NCBI GenBank assembly: GCA_043770095.1
Contig: JAYVIR010000092.1
Location: 135,822-199,821 of the forward strand
Direction of reading: 5' to 3'
Length of the DNA stretch: 64,000 bases
Source: JBGSUZ01 sp043770095
Lineage (GTDB): Bacteria; Bacillota; Clostridia; Peptostreptococcales; Acidaminobacteraceae
This document shows, one piece after another, positions 59,028 through 64,000 of the stretch. The translations under genes were made by a program, and so were the position numbers. Every line of letters begins with the position of its first letter. Position 1 is the stretch's first letter. The notes below the pieces were generated by a model that ran no database searches, was not told the DNA's origin, and saw nothing but the letters and a program-made list of their open reading frames with translations.

Positions 59028-60145
59028 GAATTGCTCACATTTTCAGCGGAAATGATACCGGTGGTGCAATGACCCATGTTGTCACACTTTTAAAAGCCTT
59101 GCGCAATGAGTGTCAGGTAACACTGATAGTTATTAATGAAGGTTTAATAGCTGATGAAATTAGAACCCTTAACATTCCGGTTCACGTTATTGAGCCAAAT
59201 GGCTTTAAAATCATAAGTGAAATGCCTAAACTAGCTAAATACTGCAATGAAAATTTTGATTTAGTACACAGTCACGGCACGCGTGCAAACTTGCTTGCAG
59301 GTCTTTTACACGCCTTCTACAAAGTCAAAACGCTGAGTACCACACATAGCGACTACCTGCTGGAGTACGACAAATCCCCTCGAGGCCTTACTTTAAGAGG
59401 CGTTAACCAATGGTGCTATAAAAGCATTCCCTACCACATTGCCATTTCTCAGAAAATGTGCAGCACCATGATTGAAAGAGGAGTAAAAAAACAAGCTGTA
59501 TTTGCCGCTAGCAACGGTTTAGATTTAGAAAGGTATGCTGTTACACTCACAAAAGACGCTTTTTTAAAGCAATATGAGTTGACCATAAAGCCAAATGACA
59601 AAATCATTGGCATCGTTGCAAGAATACACCCCGTTAAAGGTTTGAACCAATTTATAATAAGTGCGATTGCTGTTTGCCAAAAAAGACCAGATGTCTTGTT
59701 CATCATTGCTGGCGGTGGCGACCCACAACTCAAAAAAGAATTGCTTTCACTTATTCAAAATGCAAGCCTTGAAAAACGCATACGGTTTTTAGGCCGGCTT
59801 TCTAACATTGCAAACTTTTATAATGCCATCGATATTAACGTTCTGACTTCTTTAAACGAAACGTTCCCATATGTTCTTATGGAAGGCGGCTATTTCGGAA
59901 AACCTGCCATTTCTTCACGCGTTGGCGGTGTTGGCGAACTGATAGATGATGGAGAAACAGGCTTATTATTTGAAAGTGGCGACACTTTGGCGCTGTCACA
60001 AAAAATGATTTCTCTGCTTGAAAACGAGACTTTATCGGCTGAGTTAGGCGCAAAACTTAAAGCGCTTGTCCTTGAAAAACACACTTCTCAAATTATGGCG
60101 GCTAGACACATCGCTATTTATAGAGAAATTTTAAAACAAAATTAA
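59021..60145 (+). CDS. Glycosyltransferase family 4
   Basis: 374 residues, GT-B fold. IAHIFSGNDTGGAMTHVVTLLKAL at the N-terminus, HSHGTRANLLAGL, GIVARIHPVKGLNQF, IRFLGRLSNIANFYNAIDINVLTS and the GT4 signature SLNETFPYVLMEGGYFGKPAISS with the donor-binding Glu. Cytoplasmic assembly of the polysaccharide repeat. Confidence 0.9.
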   Translation: MLRIAHIFSGNDTGGAMTHVVTLLKALRNECQVTLIVINEGLIADEIRTLNIPVHVIEPNGFKIISEMPKLAKYCNENFDLVHSHGTRANLLAGLLHAFYKVKTLSTTHSDYLLEYDKSPRGLTLRGVNQWCYKSIPYHIAISQKMCSTMIERGVKKQAVFAASNGLDLERYAVTLTKDAFLKQYELTIKPNDKIIGIVARIHPVKGLNQFIISAIAVCQKRPDVLFIIAGGGDPQLKKELLSLIQNASLEKRIRFLGRLSNIANFYNAIDINVLTSLNETFPYVLMEGGYFGKPAISSRVGGVGELIDDGETGLLFESGDTLALSQKMISLLENETLSAELGAKLKALVLEKHTSQIMAARHIAIYREILKQN

Positions 60146-60176
60146 GCATGCAATTCAACTCTACAGGAGGCAACGA

Positions 60177-60668
60177 ATGATAAAAAATAGAAAATGGAAT
60201 TGGTTTGATGCGCTGATCATATTGATCATATTGGTTATTGTTGGTGCTGCTGTTCTTGTTTTAAATAAACCTGATGCGGATACAAACAAAACATCTACCA
60301 GTCAACCTTCCAATCAAAAAGAAATGATCATGACCGTTGAAGTTAAAAATGTAACCGACGCGCTCTGCAAAGGCTTTGCAAAGGGTGATCAACTGATGGC
60401 TTTAAACAAACTTCAAGAGGGCACGATTGAATCTGTCTCCGTTGTCAATTCAATCAAAGCTTCTGCAAATAACAACGGCGTTATGACTAAATATGAAGAC
60501 ACTGTGGACAAAACAGCCATTGTTATCATTCGCTCAAAAGTAGTCATCAATCCTACTAATCCATATATCGAAATTGGCGGTCAACCAGCCAAGGTCGGTT
60601 TAAATTACTATGTGAAAACGTCAAAAGGCGAATTATACGGCAAAATTAAGAAAGTTGAGGTGAGATAA
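60177..60668 (+). CDS. DUF4330-type membrane-anchored protein 1
   Basis: 163 residues. One N-terminal membrane helix (WFDALIILIILVIVGAAVLVL), then a beta-rich outer domain with DALCKGFAKGDQL, GTIESVSV and PYIEIGGQPAKVGLNYYVKTSKGELYGKIKKVEV. It resembles DUF4330 proteins found in polysaccharide loci. The next gene begins immediately after the stop and encodes a similar protein, so they are probably a pair. Confidence 0.75.
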   Translation: MIKNRKWNWFDALIILIILVIVGAAVLVLNKPDADTNKTSTSQPSNQKEMIMTVEVKNVTDALCKGFAKGDQLMALNKLQEGTIESVSVVNSIKASANNNGVMTKYEDTVDKTAIVIIRSKVVINPTNPYIEIGGQPAKVGLNYYVKTSKGELYGKIKKVEVR

Positions 60669-61166
60669 TTGAAGATTATAGATGACAAAGGCAAATTGTT
60701 TGGGAAACTGAACATTTTAGACTTGATGGGGATCTGCCTCATCCTATTTTTAGTTTTCTTATCATTTTTAAAAATCACCGATAACTCTATTTCCTCTATC
60801 ACGCTATCTGAAATAGAGGTGCCGGCAGAAATGAAACTGTCTATCATTTGCGATAAAGGCTACTTTGAAGTCTTAAAAGTTGGTGACAAAATCGCTGAAG
60901 ATAAGCGTTATTTAGGTGATGAATGCAAAGTTACAAAAATTGAGTTTCAAGACGTTTATAAAACCAATGTAGACGCCAATGGCAAAGCAGTCAAATCTAT
61001 TGACCCAACACTTCAAGAAGCGATTGTAACCGTTGAAACAACTCTTGTTAAAAAAGGGCCTGTTTACAAATTAGGCAAGCAAGAAGTCAGACACGGCATT
61101 ATGGTTTTCTTAGAGTCTAGTTCGTATAAGTATTCTACAAAAGTTGTAGATTTACAGGTGCAATAG
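60669..61166 (+). CDS. DUF4330-type membrane-anchored protein 2
   Basis: 165 residues, starts with TTG after GAGGTGAGA. One N-terminal membrane helix (LDLMGICLILFLVFLSFL) after LNIL, then a beta-rich domain (GDKIAEDKRYLGDECKVTKIEF...). It matches DUF4330. No enzyme motif. Possibly a heteromer with the preceding protein, acting in polymer export or attachment; inference only. Confidence 0.75.
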   Translation: MKIIDDKGKLFGKLNILDLMGICLILFLVFLSFLKITDNSISSITLSEIEVPAEMKLSIICDKGYFEVLKVGDKIAEDKRYLGDECKVTKIEFQDVYKTNVDANGKAVKSIDPTLQEAIVTVETTLVKKGPVYKLGKQEVRHGIMVFLESSSYKYSTKVVDLQVQ

Positions 61167-61167
61167 T

Positions 61168-61653
61168 ATGAAGCCATTGTCATTTTTAAACGATAGTTTC
61201 TTCTTCCGAATATTAAAGCGCATTAAGCATTATGCCGACCATAGCCGATTTTTCTATTTTGATTTTAAAATGAAACCGATTGAAGCGCCTCTAAAGCCCT
61301 ACCAAACACACGTTTCTAACGGTTTTTCCTATAAGATTTTTAAAAGTATCGATAGAATTTTTGGTCGCTTTGAAGGGTTTATTGCTACTTCGGCCAAAAA
61401 TAGCATTGTTGGATCTGCTGTTTTTGGCTTTGTCGGACGCGCTCAAACGGATTACATGGCTTCGTCCTGTGCCTTGCTATTTGGATTTGGACTGGTTTCA
61501 AGTGTCTTAAACCCACTCAATAAAATTGGTTTACTGTGCTTGGGGCTCTCAATCGCAGTCTATATTCTGAGTCATTTATTAAAAAATCGAACAAAAGACA
61601 GTTGGATCATGAAAAAAATTGAAGCTTTGATATTGGTAGGTGATGGCGAATGA
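61168..61653 (+). CDS. Small membrane protein of the polysaccharide operon, unknown
   Basis: 161 residues. First 80 residues basic and aromatic, then two membrane helices (MASSCALLFGFGLVSSVL and LCLGLSIAVYILSHLL) before a basic tail. It starts one base after the DUF4330 gene and overlaps the polymerase/ligase gene by four bases (ATGA). I recognise no family. Close coupling with the next gene suggests a partner of the polymerase. Confidence 0.7.
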   Translation: MKPLSFLNDSFFFRILKRIKHYADHSRFFYFDFKMKPIEAPLKPYQTHVSNGFSYKIFKSIDRIFGRFEGFIATSAKNSIVGSAVFGFVGRAQTDYMASSCALLFGFGLVSSVLNPLNKIGLLCLGLSIAVYILSHLLKNRTKDSWIMKKIEALILVGDGE

Positions 61654-62984
61654 AGCAATCTCACTTAGGCATTCTTTTTCTTTTAGGCGCTGCCTTCGCG
61701 GCTGTATCGTCATTTGTAAGTTTACCGATTGCATTGGTACTCTTAACGTTGACTTTGATGCTCCTCACCATTGATAAATGGATGGATAAGATTATATATG
61801 TTCCTGTTTTCTATATCTTTGTGGATTATCTCATCAGAAAAATTTCAATTTTTGGACCCATTTCAACCATATGGGATGATTTGCTCCTACTTGGAATGTT
61901 TGTACTGCTCTTTTACCGCCGCTACAAAAGCGAAGGTAAACTCAGATATGAATTTACGCCAATGGATTTATCAGTATTGATTTTTATTCTTTTTGGCGTT
62001 TCTCACGTCCTTATAGTGGCGCCAGACCTCTCTATTGCCATTGAAGGCTTCAGAGCTGTATTCCAACAAGTATTCTGGTACTTCATCATCACGCAGTTCA
62101 TACAAACGCCAAAGCAAGCCAAAAAAGCCATGAACATCATCGCTTTGATGGGACTTATGCTCGGCATACATGCGACTTATCAATACGTGGCAGGCGTTCA
62201 AATGCCAGGCAATTGGATTGACAGCTCAGAGTCAATTAGAACGAGAGCCTTTTCAATTGTTGGCAGCCCTAACATTTTAGGCGTTATTTTTGTGCTCTTC
62301 ATGCCAATCGTATTAGGTCTAGTGCTCAGTGCAAAACAAATTGCCTTGAAGGTCTTTTACGGATTGTCCTTAATGTTCATGACCTTTGGTTTGGTATTCA
62401 CCCTATCAAGAGGCTCATGGCTTGCATTCGGATTTTCTATGTTAGTATTTGCACTCTTTATTAACCGAAAAATAATCATTCATCTAGGCGCACTCGTTGG
62501 CATTTTCATCGTTTCAGGTAGTGGTTTTAGCCAAAGACTTCTGTTTATGTTTTCGCCTACTTATATGCTTAAATCAGCCGCGGGCGGACGTATTATGAGA
62601 TGGATGGCAGGTATTGACAAATGGTCTGAAAGTCCAATATTCGGAGTCGGTCTAGGTCGTTATGGCGGTGCGGTAGCTATGAATAACAAATTGGCGCCGT
62701 TTTATGTGGATAATTATTATCTTAAGACGCTTGTCGAAATGGGCATCTACGGCATTGTCGCATTTATTCTCATGATTGTTTCCTTCATCCATTTCGGCAT
62801 TAAAACGATCAAATATCAAACGACTTCACAAACAAGACTTCTGACAATCGGTTTGTATACTGGCTGTGTTGGTGTTTTGGTTCAAAACTGCGTCGAGAAT
62901 ATTTTTGAAGTACCGGCAATGGTCTTCTACTTCTGGCTTACAGTCGCACTTCTCAATGCCTTTCGTCCTAAGGAGTGTGTTTAG
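61650..62984 (+). CDS. O-antigen ligase/polymerase-type membrane protein
   Basis: 444 residues with about 12 membrane helices. The Wzy/WaaL domain is in the second half: RTRAFSIVGSPNILG, LSRGSWLAFGF, a large outer loop with GGRIMRWMAGIDKW, and PIFGVGLGRYG. Such proteins polymerise repeat units or ligate polymer to an acceptor on the outer face. It overlaps the preceding gene by four bases. Confidence 0.85.
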   Translation: MKQSHLGILFLLGAAFAAVSSFVSLPIALVLLTLTLMLLTIDKWMDKIIYVPVFYIFVDYLIRKISIFGPISTIWDDLLLLGMFVLLFYRRYKSEGKLRYEFTPMDLSVLIFILFGVSHVLIVAPDLSIAIEGFRAVFQQVFWYFIITQFIQTPKQAKKAMNIIALMGLMLGIHATYQYVAGVQMPGNWIDSSESIRTRAFSIVGSPNILGVIFVLFMPIVLGLVLSAKQIALKVFYGLSLMFMTFGLVFTLSRGSWLAFGFSMLVFALFINRKIIIHLGALVGIFIVSGSGFSQRLLFMFSPTYMLKSAAGGRIMRWMAGIDKWSESPIFGVGLGRYGGAVAMNNKLAPFYVDNYYLKTLVEMGIYGIVAFILMIVSFIHFGIKTIKYQTTSQTRLLTIGLYTGCVGVLVQNCVENIFEVPAMVFYFWLTVALLNAFRPKECV

Positions 62985-62986
62985 CA

Positions 62987-64000
62987 ATGAGCCGAAAATA
63001 TTTTATCATAGGTTACTATGGGTCTTCTAATTTTGGCGATGAACTTCTCCTTAAGGCTACTAAAGACCTTATTCTTAAAAGTGATCCAAGCGCCCAACTG
63101 CGTGCACTGACTTACAATGTCAAAGAAACTTTTCAAAAACATGGCATAAAAGGTGTTAGCCGCAACCACTTTGCGGATATCATCAAAGAAATCCGAGTTT
63201 CCGATGTCATTGTTGGCGGCGGTGGTTCAATGCTTCAAAATGTGACTAGCAATCGTTCTCTCATCTATTATTTGATGCTCTTGTTTATCGCTAAATTTTC
63301 CGGTAAAAAGACAATTTTGCTTGGTAACGGCATTGGCCCCATTGAAGGGAAATTATGGAGTTTTTTATCGGCTAGCTTACTGAAAAAACTGGATGCCATT
63401 GTTGTCAGAGATGAAGCTTCCTATGAAACGCTATTGAAACTTGGCGTTAAAAACAATGTTGAACTTGGCAGCGACTTGGTCTTTTCTCATGATGTTCATA
63501 TTCAATTAGAAGAAGTCAAAGAAAAAGTCAGTCTTAATTTGCGACCTTGGAAAAATCAAGCGACCTTCATGCCAATCTTCGAGCAATTTACGCATTATTT
63601 GCTTGATGAAGGTTACGAAGTTCAATTGATTCCTTTTCAAAAAGGCTATGACGATCTTTTATTGGAAGACCTTAAAGATCGAGTCAGTCGCGACAATGTC
63701 AGTATTTTAAATTCTGAAGATGTGAATGAAATTCTTCAAGAACTTTCAAATTCTCAAATATTCCTTGGTATGCGTCTGCACTCACTCATATTGTCTGCAA
63801 TTGCCGAAACGCCGTTTATCGGTCTTTCGTATGACCCTAAAGTGGACGCCTTCTCAGAGTCGATGAGACAGCCGCACATCACCAATTTAGAGAACTTGAC
63901 ACTTGAAGCACTTAAGGAACAGTTTCTATTCGTTAAAAATAATCAAGCACCATTTATTTCTAAATTATCCATTGGCAAGAGAGAAGCTGTCAGACTTTCG
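62987..64000 (+). CDS. csaB: Polysaccharide pyruvyl transferase CsaB, partial (runs off window)
   Basis: 338 codons open to the window edge without a stop. Start ATG at 62987 follows AAGGAG. Motifs of the pyruvyl-transferase family: IIGYYGSSNFGDELLL at the N-terminus, VIVGGGGSMLQN, LGNGIGPI, VRDEASYETL, VSLNLRPW and GMRLHSLILSAIAETPFIGLSYDPKV. CsaB adds ketal-linked pyruvate to ManNAc of secondary cell wall polymers, the ligand of SLH-domain proteins. The UDP-ManNAc dehydrogenase gene upstream fits such a polymer. Roughly 10-30 residues are probably missing at the C-terminus. Confidence 0.9.
   Translation, partial: MSRKYFIIGYYGSSNFGDELLLKATKDLILKSDPSAQLRALTYNVKETFQKHGIKGVSRNHFADIIKEIRVSDVIVGGGGSMLQNVTSNRSLIYYLMLLFIAKFSGKKTILLGNGIGPIEGKLWSFLSASLLKKLDAIVVRDEASYETLLKLGVKNNVELGSDLVFSHDVHIQLEEVKEKVSLNLRPWKNQATFMPIFEQFTHYLLDEGYEVQLIPFQKGYDDLLLEDLKDRVSRDNVSILNSEDVNEILQELSNSQIFLGMRLHSLILSAIAETPFIGLSYDPKVDAFSESMRQPHITNLENLTLEALKEQFLFVKNNQAPFISKLSIGKREAVRLS

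Noticed and set aside
1..64000. tRNA, rRNA or insertion sequence
   Set aside because: I saw no cloverleaf with conserved T-loop bases, no rRNA segment, no transposase and no terminal inverted repeats.

Overview
The window is AT-rich, densely coded bacterial DNA and looks like a Clostridia-type Bacillota (Gram-positive, low GC, probably anaerobic and motile). Supporting evidence: an S-box (SAM-I) leader, a rapZ/yvcK/whiA set, sortase with an LPXTA-type wall protein, strong AGGAGG ribosome binding sites, frequent TTG/GTG starts, tryptophanase, chemoreceptors, and a csaB-type secondary wall polymer locus. The genus cannot be fixed from sequence alone; a Fusibacter-like organism would fit.

Layout. 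0-4 kb (minus): galactose ABC uptake genes mglB and mglA with a LacI-family repressor. 4.3-6.3 kb: a dCache chemoreceptor. 6.5-8.1 kb: two decayed genes, a PqqD-like protein and an OPT oligopeptide transporter. 8.3-11.8 kb: a heterodimeric ABC exporter. 11.9-15.4 kb: metA-hom-metY under a SAM-I riboswitch. 15.5-17.8 kb: a hybrid histidine kinase. 17.9-20 kb: a DUF3494 (ice-binding fold) wall protein, a class D sortase and a YggT protein. 20-24.3 kb: a VOC remnant, a secreted protein, a VC0807-type membrane protein, a nitroreductase with operator-like palindromes, and an HD-GYP response regulator. 24.4-27.8 kb: its divergent kinase, a rhodanese/ArsR pair and a wrecked kinase. 27.9-32.2 kb: a FUSC-type exporter, an MFS/GDPD pair and a second HD-GYP protein. 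32.3-37.4 kb: whiA, NUDIX, a short MutS2-type protein, a candidate structured RNA and tryptophanase. 37.6-46.1 kb: a long minus-strand operon DUF2520-panB-panC-panD-(two TPR-like membrane proteins)-murB-PHP-rapZ-yvcK behind a leader resembling the pan RNA motif. 46.1-52.7 kb: MATE, a split ThrE exporter, nitronate monooxygenase, an H-NOX chemoreceptor and a LysE exporter. 52.7-55 kb: a hybrid-kinase remnant, a 52-residue Cys-rich protein and a methyltransferase. 55-64 kb (plus): a surface polysaccharide operon running off the right edge inside csaB.

How genes work together. metA carries the Glu that is linked to acetyl-CoA use, which matches the O-acetylhomoserine sulfhydrylase downstream. 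The pan operon holds the pantothenate branch, with a DUF2520 Rossmann protein where ketopantoate reductase would be expected. The sortase overlaps or abuts its only visible substrate, whose sorting signal is LPKTA. The polysaccharide operon has flippase, UDP-ManNAc dehydrogenase, two GT4 enzymes, two DUF4330 proteins, a polymerase/ligase and pyruvyl transferase, which suggests a pyruvylated wall polymer that could hold SLH-domain proteins.

The most notable signals are: (1) at least five independently decayed genes with internal deletions, stops or frameshifts, some behind intact promoters; (2) an unassigned RNA of about 290 nt with its own promoter, rod-like pairing and terminator between tryptophanase and the MutS2-type gene; (3) an H-NOX chemoreceptor carrying the residues associated with O2 binding; (4) the DUF3494-sortase D-YggT cassette; (5) a palindrome-and-hairpin leader before the nitroreductase. 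Everything comes from reading the sequence; no database search was run.
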